43,596 bases of DNA, from positions 1 through 43,596 of the forward strand of contig CALGRR010000107.1 in the NCBI GenBank assembly GCA_937880805.1, read 5' to 3'. The translations under genes and the position numbers were made by a program. The DNA is from an uncultured Clostridia bacterium (lineage in GTDB: Bacteria; Bacillota; Clostridia; Oscillospirales; Acutalibacteraceae). Numbering within the stretch: position 1 is the first letter of the stretch; the number at the start of each line of letters is the position of its first letter. Under the pieces are notes generated by a model. That model saw only the letters and a list, made by a program, of their open reading frames with translations, searched no databases and was not told the origin of the DNA. This document shows positions 8,700-15,647 of the stretch, in pieces.

Positions 8700-9579
8700 T
8701 AAAATTATTGCCGCATTTTTTGCATTTGTTACCTTTGTGCTCTCGTTTTTCTACACACCTACTCCCGTAACTCCCGTTAACCCCGAAACGCTTCCCGAAG
8801 CAAAGCTTGAACAAAGCGTAACCGTTATGACCTATAACATTTATATGGGCGGAACGGGCGAAAAGGCTCCCGAAAACAGAGCTCCGCTTGTTAAGCAGAA
8901 TGTTGAAAAATTCAGCCCCGATTCCTTCGGAATGCAGGAGGTTACGGAAGAATGGTATGAAATTCTTAAAGAAATATTTCCCGATTACGGCTATATCGGC
9001 AAAGGAAGAGCAAAAGATTTCGGCGGAGAAGCAAGCCCGATTTTTTATAAAAAAGATAAATTTGAGCTTGTTGACGGCGGAACCTTCTGGCTTTCAAAAA
9101 CACCGGAAAAGCCCTCAAAGGGCTGGGATGCAATGTTCAACAGAGTTTGCACATATGCCGTTCTGAAGGATAAGGCAACCGGCTTCACTTATGCACATTT
9201 CAACGCTCATTTTGACCACCTCGGAGTTATTGCAAGGCAGGAATCCGTTGCGGTTGTTACAAAGAAAATTGCAGAAATCGCACCCGATATGCCCGTTGTT
9301 TTCACGGGTGACCTTAATGAGAATATGGAAAGCGATATGTATTCATCCGTTATTTCAAGCGGTTTTGCCGATTCAAGAGTGCTTTCGGGTTCAGACGATA
9401 ACAGCGGCACCTTCCACGGCTATTCCGACCTCACAACAAAGGAGCTTCCCATTGACTTCATTTTTGCAAACGGCTATGTAAAATCTGTCAGCAGCTATGC
9501 GGTTGACCGCAACAAACTCAACGGCATTTACCCTTCAGACCATCATCCCGTTGCTTCAACACTTGTTCTTTTCAACTGA
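8692..9579 (+). CDS. EEP-family hydrolase 1, membrane-anchored or exported
   Basis: Endonuclease/exonuclease/phosphatase (DNase I-like) fold, 295 residues from ATG 8692; an earlier in-frame start at 8614 lies inside the mutase gene and lacks a ribosome site, whereas AAGGAG sits just before 8692. An N-terminal hydrophobic helix (residues 4-21) is followed by a Pro-rich linker, without a lipobox, so it is probably a membrane anchor or signal peptide. The metal-site residues are present: Asn49 (MTYNIY), Glu83 (GMQEV), His173 (FNAHFDH), Asp207/Asn209 (TGDLNEN), Asp255 (PIDFIF) and Asp283-His284 (SDHHPV). So it should be active on a phosphodiester or phosphomonoester; the substrate (nucleic acid, lipid or sugar phosphate) is unknown. 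It is the first of three tandem paralogues. Confidence 0.9.
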   Translation: MIDKIIAAFFAFVTFVLSFFYTPTPVTPVNPETLPEAKLEQSVTVMTYNIYMGGTGEKAPENRAPLVKQNVEKFSPDSFGMQEVTEEWYEILKEIFPDYGYIGKGRAKDFGGEASPIFYKKDKFELVDGGTFWLSKTPEKPSKGWDAMFNRVCTYAVLKDKATGFTYAHFNAHFDHLGVIARQESVAVVTKKIAEIAPDMPVVFTGDLNENMESDMYSSVISSGFADSRVLSGSDDNSGTFHGYSDLTTKELPIDFIFANGYVKSVSSYAVDRNKLNGIYPSDHHPVASTLVLFN

Positions 9580-9592
9580 GAGGAGATAGAAT

Positions 9593-10522
9593 ATGTATTT
9601 TAAACTGATGCAGGCAATCGTTGCTTTTGTAACTGCAATAATCTCTTTAATTTCACCCCCGACCCCCTCGCAGGGAGTTACTCCGAGCATCCCGCCCGTC
9701 AACGTAAATCCCAACCCCATTGCAGAATCCGCAAGCACGCAGGATGTTAAAATAATGTCCTATAACCTCAAAATCAACGGTGACGGAATAAGAACTGTTG
9801 AAAAAAGAGCCGTTCATATTATAAACACCGTAAAAGAAAAAACGCCCGATTCTCTCGGTGTTCAGGAAGCTGATAAAAACTGGGTTGATACTCTTGCCGC
9901 AGGTCTTTCCGATTATGCTCATATTGAAAAATACAGAGATGACGGCATTTCCGAAGGCGAATCGAGTGCGATTTTCTATCTCAAGGATAAATACAATCTC
10001 ATTGATTCGGGTCATTTCTGGCTTTCTGAAACTCCCGATAAGCCTTCTCTCGGCTGGGATGCCGCCTGCCCCAGAATCTGCTCTTACGCAATTCTTGAAA
10101 ACAAAGAAACCGGTTTTACATATGCACACTTCAATGTTCATTTTGACCACGTGGGAAATGTTGCAAGAGCTGAATCCGTTTCTCTTATCACCGCAAAAAT
10201 TGCTTCGATTGCACCCGATATTCCCGTTGTTTTAACCGGCGACTTCAATGTTTCCGAAGGCTCGGATAATTATAATGCTCTTGTCGGTGCGGGTCTTAAG
10301 GATACAAAGTACCTTGCAAAAAAATATGATAATCACTCAACCTACCACGGTTATCACGTTATTTATCCCTCAACTAAGCCCATTGATTTTATTTTTGTAA
10401 ACGGCTATGTTTCATCGGTCAAATCAAGCAGAATTGATTCGGGCTTCATCGACCATATTCTTGCATCGGACCATTTTCCCGTTACCGTGGAGATGACTCT
10501 TTTTAACGGAGGTAAAAAATAA
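9593..10522 (+). CDS. EEP-family hydrolase 2, membrane-anchored or exported
   Basis: Second tandem EEP paralogue (309 residues), clearly related to its neighbours through a shared FWLSETPDKPSLGWDAACP block near residues 142-160. It too begins with one hydrophobic helix (5-20) and then a long Pro/Asn-rich linker (to about residue 50), placing the catalytic domain outside the membrane if the helix is a signal or anchor. Active-site residues are intact: Asn58 (MSYNLK), Glu92 (GVQEA), His183 (FNVHFDH), Asp217/Asn219 (TGDFNV), Asp265 (PIDFIF), Asp293-His294 (SDHFPV). AGGAGA before ATG 9593 is the ribosome site. The TAA overlaps the next ATG by one base. Substrate unknown. Confidence 0.9.
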   Translation: MYFKLMQAIVAFVTAIISLISPPTPSQGVTPSIPPVNVNPNPIAESASTQDVKIMSYNLKINGDGIRTVEKRAVHIINTVKEKTPDSLGVQEADKNWVDTLAAGLSDYAHIEKYRDDGISEGESSAIFYLKDKYNLIDSGHFWLSETPDKPSLGWDAACPRICSYAILENKETGFTYAHFNVHFDHVGNVARAESVSLITAKIASIAPDIPVVLTGDFNVSEGSDNYNALVGAGLKDTKYLAKKYDNHSTYHGYHVIYPSTKPIDFIFVNGYVSSVKSSRIDSGFIDHILASDHFPVTVEMTLFNGGKK

Positions 10523-11280
10523 TGTTCAGAATTCTTTCGTTCAATGTTCTCTGTGCGGGCAAGAACCACAGATGGTGGGAAAACCGAGTGCCCCTTGTTT
10601 GCAGCATTATCAAGGAATATAAGCCCTCTTCATTCGGTGTTCAGGAAGCTCATTGGGAATGGATGCAGGCACTTTGCGAAAACCTGCCCGAATATAATTA
10701 TGTTGGTGTTGGCAGAGATGACGGCGATAAAGACGGCGAATTTTCGGCTGTTTTCTATCTTAAAGATGAATTCACCGCAAGCGAAAGCGGAAATTTCTGG
10801 CTTTCCGAAACTCCCGATAAGCCCTCAAAGGGCTGGGATGCCGCCTGCATAAGAAACGCAACATATGTTAAGCTTACCCATAAGGAAAGCGGAAAATCCT
10901 ATATCCATTTCAACACCCATCTTGACCACATTGGTTCAAAAGCACAGATTAACGGCGTTAAAATGATTCAGGAAAAGGCTGCCTCATTCGGCGGAATTCC
11001 CGTTGTTTGCACGGGTGACTTCAATGTTTTCCAGGATTCGGAATGCTACAATGTTATGGTCAGCGATAATATGGGCGACTCCAGAAAAATGGCTCCCGAT
11101 ACCGATGATTGCTATACATATCACGGCTTCAGACCCGAAGAAATCAGAGAAATCATCGACTTTGTTTTTGTTGACAAAGCAACGGTCAAGCCTCTCAATT
11201 TCAAGGTTATCAACAAGCTTGTTGACGGCGAATTCTATTCAGACCATCACGCAGTTTATGCGGATATTGAATTGATATAA
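10522..11280 (+). CDS. EEP-family hydrolase 3, cytosolic
   Basis: Third tandem EEP paralogue, 252 residues; it lacks the hydrophobic N-terminus and starts directly at the first beta strand (MFRILSFNVL), so it is predicted cytosolic. It carries the same FWLSETPDKPSKGWDAAC block (92-109) as its two neighbours. Catalytic residues are intact: Asn8, Glu42 (GVQEA), His133 (FNTHLDH), Asp166/Asn168 (TGDFNV), Asp213 (IIDFVF) and Asp241-His242 (SDHHAV). The start is preceded by GGAGG at the end of the gene before, with a one-base overlap. It is the last gene before the operon terminator. The substrate is unknown; the cytosolic copy may be the ancestral form. Confidence 0.92.
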   Translation: MFRILSFNVLCAGKNHRWWENRVPLVCSIIKEYKPSSFGVQEAHWEWMQALCENLPEYNYVGVGRDDGDKDGEFSAVFYLKDEFTASESGNFWLSETPDKPSKGWDAACIRNATYVKLTHKESGKSYIHFNTHLDHIGSKAQINGVKMIQEKAASFGGIPVVCTGDFNVFQDSECYNVMVSDNMGDSRKMAPDTDDCYTYHGFRPEEIREIIDFVFVDKATVKPLNFKVINKLVDGEFYSDHHAVYADIELI

Positions 11281-11289
11281 GTGCATAAC

Positions 11290-11319
11290 ATTACGGCACA
11301 GCTTCGGCTGTGCCGTAAT
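11290..11319 (+). terminator. Terminator of the malQ-EEP operon
   Basis: A perfect 13-base stem (11290-11302 with 11307-11319) is capped by a TTCG tetraloop and followed by an AT-rich tail (tatttatt) rather than a pure T run. The high stability makes a termination or 3'-end-protecting role likely. Confidence 0.8.
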
Positions 11320-11340
11320 TATTTATTAGCAATATTGTTC

Positions 11341-11368
11341 TTGATGCAAAAACAACTTATTATATAAT
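11341..11368 (+). promoter_or_regulatory. Probable promoter of the surface-protein gene
   Basis: TTGATG at 11341-11346 and TATAAT at 11363-11368 with a 16-base spacer. It would give a leader of about 165 bases before the TTG start at 11543, long enough to hold a regulatory structure. Confidence 0.6.
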
Positions 11369-11475
11369 CTAAAGAAAAAGACTTTGTTGCCGATATGCAC
11401 AATTTTTGTCAATACTTTTTGTGTAAGAATACGATTTTTTTGAAAAACACAAAATTTTTGCGTAACAATCTGCAA

Positions 11476-11529
11476 TTTTCGTCATATATGTTTTGAAGGC
11501 ATAAAAAGCCTGAAGAAATATGACGAAAA
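11476..11529 (+). promoter_or_regulatory. Nested hairpin in the leader of the surface-protein gene
   Basis: TTTTCGTCATAT (11476-11487) and ATATGACGAAAA (11518-11529) are a perfect 12-base inverted repeat; AGGC...GCCT (11497-11500 and 11508-11511) forms a smaller one inside. The outer stem ends two bases before the AGGTGA ribosome site at 11531, so it could limit translation or act as an operator. I do not recognise a known riboswitch class. Confidence 0.55.
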
Positions 11530-11542
11530 AAGGTGAGTAAAA

Positions 11543-14347
11543 TTGAAAACAGCAAAAAAATTCTCCACCCTTGTTATTGCGGTTATTATGTTACTTTATG
11601 CAACAACAAATGTATTCGCAGTTGATTCATCGGAATTAACAACCGAAACCGAGGTTATTATTTCCGAAAGCACGGAACAGCCGCAGGAAGTAATTAACCT
11701 TGACGAAACCACCATATCAGACACAACGGAAATATCCCCCGTCAGCGAAAAGATTTTCGGTCTCACTCTTACACCCGAAAAAGCTTATGTTTTGCCGAAT
11801 GACACCCTTCAGCTTGAAGTAAGCTTTTTAACCTCACCGCCCGAACCCCCTCTTCGCACAGAGTTTATTGAAGAGGAACAAACCGAGGTTTTGATAACCG
11901 AATACGAAACAAGCAAAAAATTAACCGAAGTGCCCGAAGAAACAACCGAGGCGGCGGAAGAAACAACAGCTTTGCAGGAAGAAGTAACTGAATCTCAAAC
12001 GGAGTTTTCTGATGTTACAGAAGAAACAACAGAACTTCAGACCGAGACCCCAACGGAAGAACCAACCGAGTATTTAACAGAAGCGGTAACAGAACAACCA
12101 ACAACCGAAATTTCTGCTGATAAAATCGAAGCGGTTTACGAAAATGTAACAGAAGATTTAAATATTAGTCTTGATACAGATTCGGATTTAATTTATAATG
12201 AAAATGATAAATATTCAGATTTAATATGGAGCAGCAGCGACGAATCTGTTGCCGCTGTAGGTTATAACGGACTGGTATATTCCCGTGAGTTGGGAACGGC
12301 AGTTATAACTGTTTCAACGCCCGACGGAACGTTTTCCGCTTCAAGCGAAATCAATGTTGTTGAAGAAATACCCGAAGAGATTGATGCATCGGTAATGACC
12401 CTTGATGCGGTATATCGGGTTGCAATTTCGCCTAATACAACATGGAGCGATAAGCCCCGCCACTGGCCTGTAAAGCTTTCAACGGAATTCGGCGTTAATT
12501 TTGACGTTTATAAATGCGATGCCAACGGTAATTATATAGGAAATGAAGCCGATATAAGCTCGCTTCTCAACTGGCAAAGCAGCGACACAAGCGTTGCAAC
12601 CGTTGATATTTACGGCAGAGTAACAGGACACAAAAACGGCTCAACAACAATTACCGTTTCAGCTAAAAACGGCGATACGATTCAGGTTTATAACACAGTT
12701 CATGTAACTGTTTACACCCCGTATTCATCGACCAGACCGGGCTTGGCAAAAAGCTGGGTAAGCCAATATAAGAGCACGGAATCAAACTGCCATGATGACC
12801 GCCAGGCAGGCGTTGTTTCACCCGGAACACTGCTTAATCTTTACGGCACATCGGGCGGCTATATTCTGGGAAGCGTGCAGGGTGAAACCGGCAAATATTT
12901 CCTTTGGGCAGGCAATCTATATGACAAAACCAACGGAGAAATTACAATCTGCAAAGACGGAACATTCTCGGACACCCGCAGGCATTGGGATATGTATACA
13001 ACTCAAACCATATCTCTTGCACTTATAAACAGCGGTTCCGCAACATGGACAACAAGCGATGCAAACATAGCAAAGGTCAACAACAGCTCCTCTTATTCAG
13101 GCAGAACGGTAACAATTAACCCCGTTGCCGAGGGCACGGCATACATAACCGCAAACAGCAGCGGCAAAATTGATGTTATTCACGTTACGGTTATTACGAG
13201 GTTTACCCAAAACGGAAAAACTATAAACAAAATGGGCATAACCCAAGTTTGGTGTAATAATTTCAAGTGCAGTCATAACAAATGCACAATTCTTGACAGA
13301 AAAGTCGGAACTACAAACGAAAAAATGTTGGTAACATTATATGGCGAAAGCGGCGGATACTATTACGCTAACCCTGTAGGCACCAATCTCTATATTTATC
13401 TATGGAAGAGCAACATTAATATGCAATCGTGGTATAAACAAAAAGATCTTGAAAATCTAAATCCGGGTGATACAAATGGCAGATACGCCCAACAGGGAAT
13501 GGCTATAGACTCTAATGACTGTTTTTCTTTTGAAGTACGAACAGTAAATGGAAGTGAAGAACATAGGTTATATCGTTATAGGATAAGCACAGGCGAACGT
13601 ATTCAAATGCACCCCGTAACATCAGAAACTAATTCAACCCCTAACCTAGACTTATCATTATTACACGCTAATGATGCTGCAATTGTGCGGTTTAATGAAA
13701 ACGGAGAAATTGTGCCTTATATTTTTGTAATGGCTTATTCTTCTGTAGCAGAAAATTCTATTGTAAAACTTGGATTTAACGAATCCGGACAGTATTGGAA
13801 AGTCGCCAGTTATCCTATACCTTTCGGCATTCAAATCGCCGGAATAACAGTTACTTCAGCGGATTGTACCAACTCTGCCACATTTTTGCTTAAAAGCGAT
13901 GATTATTTTTACGAAGCAACGATCCCCAGCAATCTTACCGACAACACTACCATATGGAGTGTTGCACCATCTCCCAAAGTTACCCTTGGTGGTAGTAATA
14001 CACCCGAAGTCACTGCACAAGGAATACACTATGAACGTTCAAATGACAATCTTTACCTTGCTTATTTCTATATAAGTTCCGAAGATATTGGCAACAATGA
14101 AGTTGTTGCAGAAAAAAAGAACAAGAACAATGTTTATGTGTATTCTAATGTAAAAAATACAAGCGGAACTATAGGATATAATTATTCATATAACATAAAC
14201 AAGGAATATACACCAAATCAATATTTTGAAATTGAGTCTGTTGGTTTTCGCTCCGAATCCACCAATGATAACTACCTGTGGTTTTCTACCTTTGAGGGCG
14301 AAAGTGTAAATGGTGGGATATATTCATCTACAGTAATTACAAGATAG
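11543..14347 (+). CDS. Secreted multi-domain surface protein with Big_2-like domains
   Basis: A 934-residue exported protein; the start is TTG 11543, six bases after AGGTGA. A signal peptide likely ends after VFA (residue 26). Domains: a bacterial Ig-like (Big_2) domain begins at about 72-98 (FGLTLTPEKAYVLPNDTLQL) and resumes at about 226-273 (DLIWSSSDESVAAVGYNG), with a Thr/Glu-rich stretch of about 90 residues (103-192) between. Further Big_2-like units lie at about 290-390 and 475-550, both with an SD-x2-RHW element. Two related SH3-like segments lie at about 416-461 and 577-623, sharing LYG-[TE]-SGGY and a later YLW/FLW. The last 300 residues have no recognised domain but are strand-rich and could be a propeller-like region. 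No LPXTG signal or terminal membrane helix is seen, so attachment is unclear. The 3' part is more AT-rich than the 5' part. Confidence 0.85.
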   Translation: MKTAKKFSTLVIAVIMLLYATTNVFAVDSSELTTETEVIISESTEQPQEVINLDETTISDTTEISPVSEKIFGLTLTPEKAYVLPNDTLQLEVSFLTSPPEPPLRTEFIEEEQTEVLITEYETSKKLTEVPEETTEAAEETTALQEEVTESQTEFSDVTEETTELQTETPTEEPTEYLTEAVTEQPTTEISADKIEAVYENVTEDLNISLDTDSDLIYNENDKYSDLIWSSSDESVAAVGYNGLVYSRELGTAVITVSTPDGTFSASSEINVVEEIPEEIDASVMTLDAVYRVAISPNTTWSDKPRHWPVKLSTEFGVNFDVYKCDANGNYIGNEADISSLLNWQSSDTSVATVDIYGRVTGHKNGSTTITVSAKNGDTIQVYNTVHVTVYTPYSSTRPGLAKSWVSQYKSTESNCHDDRQAGVVSPGTLLNLYGTSGGYILGSVQGETGKYFLWAGNLYDKTNGEITICKDGTFSDTRRHWDMYTTQTISLALINSGSATWTTSDANIAKVNNSSSYSGRTVTINPVAEGTAYITANSSGKIDVIHVTVITRFTQNGKTINKMGITQVWCNNFKCSHNKCTILDRKVGTTNEKMLVTLYGESGGYYYANPVGTNLYIYLWKSNINMQSWYKQKDLENLNPGDTNGRYAQQGMAIDSNDCFSFEVRTVNGSEEHRLYRYRISTGERIQMHPVTSETNSTPNLDLSLLHANDAAIVRFNENGEIVPYIFVMAYSSVAENSIVKLGFNESGQYWKVASYPIPFGIQIAGITVTSADCTNSATFLLKSDDYFYEATIPSNLTDNTTIWSVAPSPKVTLGGSNTPEVTAQGIHYERSNDNLYLAYFYISSEDIGNNEVVAEKKNKNNVYVYSNVKNTSGTIGYNYSYNINKEYTPNQYFEIESVGFRSESTNDNYLWFSTFEGESVNGGIYSSTVITR

Positions 14348-14357
14348 GAGTAATAAT

Positions 14358-15152
14358 ATGAAAAAATCGGTAGCTTTATTTCTATGTATAATGTTTATTT
14401 TTCTTGTTTCGTGTCAAAAAAGCGATGGCAAGGATAATGAAAGTTTTATGCAGAACACTACAACGGAACTTCCGCATACTTCCACAAACGCTACAACAAT
14501 ATTAACTGAATCAATACAACTTGAACCTACAACTGTTGAAATACCAACAAATCCTGATGATCCATACTCAATATTTATAAAAGATCGGTATGATGATATT
14601 TACGAGGCACAAAAAGACAGCGGGGCTGAATATTTTGGCGAGTTTGATAAACATTCCCGTGATTGCTATTATTTTATTTATGACATAGACGGCAATGGTG
14701 TTGAAGAGTTAATACTTGGAAACTGGAAAAGGGTCGGAGGTGATATTGAAGACCCTAATCCTCCCAAAGAAATAATGTTCAACAGCATTTATACGCTTAA
14801 AAATGGTGAGCTTATAGAGCAAGACTTGTCTAATTGGTGGAAAAGCGAGTCTGTTTTAGAACGTTCAATTTTAAGTAACGGAGCTTTAAGAACAAAAGCA
14901 GGAACCGAGAACAGTCCCAGTTATTTGTTCTCACAATTCGTAAACGGAAGTCTTATGTTTAAATATGCAATTTCTTACACAGGTGATATAGACGGAAACA
15001 GATTCTATAAAAAAATATATATAAACGATAAAGGTGAATATATTGAAGAAAAAATCACCAAAGAAGAATTTGAGCGTTTACGTGACGAAGCAAACGGCGA
15101 TGCAGAGGTCGTTGAAATCAACTGGAAACGCATTGATGAATACGGAAGATAA
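14358..15152 (+). CDS. Lipoprotein with Asp-rich DxDGNGxEE motif
   Basis: A 264-residue lipoprotein: signal with lipobox LVSC and Cys19, then a Thr-rich low-complexity linker (about residues 30-65) and a globular domain. The segment YDIDGNGVEELILG (about residues 112-125) is an EF-hand-like calcium-binding loop of a kind seen in many clostridial lipoproteins of unknown role. The ribosome site AGGAG precedes ATG 14358, ten bases after the surface-protein stop, so the two are co-transcribed; the lipoprotein might assist or anchor that protein, but this is inference. Codon use is AT-rich like the 3' part of the gene before. Function unknown. Confidence 0.82.
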   Translation: MKKSVALFLCIMFIFLVSCQKSDGKDNESFMQNTTTELPHTSTNATTILTESIQLEPTTVEIPTNPDDPYSIFIKDRYDDIYEAQKDSGAEYFGEFDKHSRDCYYFIYDIDGNGVEELILGNWKRVGGDIEDPNPPKEIMFNSIYTLKNGELIEQDLSNWWKSESVLERSILSNGALRTKAGTENSPSYLFSQFVNGSLMFKYAISYTGDIDGNRFYKKIYINDKGEYIEEKITKEEFERLRDEANGDAEVVEINWKRIDEYGR

Positions 15153-15159
15153 TTAAAAT

Positions 15160-15196
15160 AAACCGTGTCTGAATTTTTGGTTCAGGCACGGTTTTT
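15160..15196 (+). terminator. Rho-independent terminator after the lipoprotein gene
   Basis: AAACCGTGTCTGAA (15160-15173) pairs with TTCAGGCACGGTTT (15181-15194) with one G-T pair, followed by T residues. Confidence 0.85.
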
Positions 15197-15243
15197 GTGC
15201 ATACTTTTGCATCTGTTGTTTTTCTCATTTTAATATTCAGGCG

Positions 15244-15647
15244 AACAAAACGGCAGAGACCGAAAACGGTGTTGTTCTTAACGGAGAATTTAAAGGTGTA
15301 CTCATTTTCCGTTAAGAACCGGCATCGCATTTGTATGTACAAATTCACTTGGGCAGTAGCCCAAACCCACTAACAAACAGAAAAGAGAAGATTCGTATAT
15401 TAACGAGTCTTCTCTTTCTTTTTCTCTGTTAAGTGATATGCTGACTATCGTCAGCGTGATATTTTCGCTTTGCGAAAGTGATATGAAACCTATAGGTTTC
15501 GCGATATTCTATTCGCCATAAACTGTCCGCAGGACAATATCACTATGCGTAGCATAATATCACTGCGAAGCAATATAACTCGCCGTAGGCGAATAGAGTT
15601 GCGTGATACTCCGCTTGGAGTATCACGCTAATCTCTGCCGTTTTGTT
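15244..15647. mobile_element. Hairpin-packed 404-base element with 16-base terminal inverted repeats
   Basis: The ends AACAAAACGGCAGAGA (15244-15259) and its perfect reverse complement (15632-15647) bound a stretch with no credible gene. Inside are long hairpins at 15274-15319 (16-base stem, one G-T), 15329-15344, 15349-15364 and 15382-15417 (15-base stem, one G-T, followed by a T-rich run, so possibly also a terminator), then the hairpin array at 15433-15628. The right end coincides with the stop codon of the glycosyltransferase gene. It looks like a non-autonomous MITE-type insertion, but I see no target-site duplication at the two flanks and no transposase in the window, so mobility is inference. 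Confidence 0.6.
15433..15628. repeat. Array of unlike hairpins separated by GTGATAT / ATATCAC spacers
   Basis: Left half: spacers GTGATAT at 15433, 15456 and 15478 and GCGATAT at 15501, separating hairpins 15440-15455, 15463-15477 and 15485-15500. Right half: ATATCAC at 15537 and 15557 and ATATAAC at 15573, with hairpins 15524-15536, 15544-15556, 15564-15572 and 15580-15592. So the spacer is in reverse orientation in the two halves. A final hairpin 15601-15628 has a perfect 12-base stem that itself carries GTGATA/TATCAC. In addition TCTATTCGCC (15508-15517) can pair with 15588-15597 to enclose the right half. Stems differ in sequence, so this is not a simple tandem repeat. Confidence 0.8.

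Noticed and set aside
9653..10150. 165-residue antisense frame in EEP gene 2
   Set aside because: It is a shadow of a gene with complete catalytic motifs and has no promoter or ribosome site.
11369..11542. c-di-GMP riboswitch in the leader of the surface protein
   Set aside because: The conserved core of the known c-di-GMP classes was not found; only generic hairpins are seen.
14200..14347. LPXTG-type cell-wall anchor in the surface protein
   Set aside because: The C-terminus has no LPXTG-like motif, hydrophobic helix or basic tail.
15118..15348. 76-residue minus-strand frame running through the lipoprotein terminator
   Set aside because: It crosses a terminator hairpin and the left end of the inverted-repeat element, with no ribosome site and no recognisable product.
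15433..15628. CRISPR array
   Set aside because: The repeated unit is only about seven bases, spacers between repeats are themselves palindromes of 9-16 bases, the unit changes orientation midway, and there are no cas genes.
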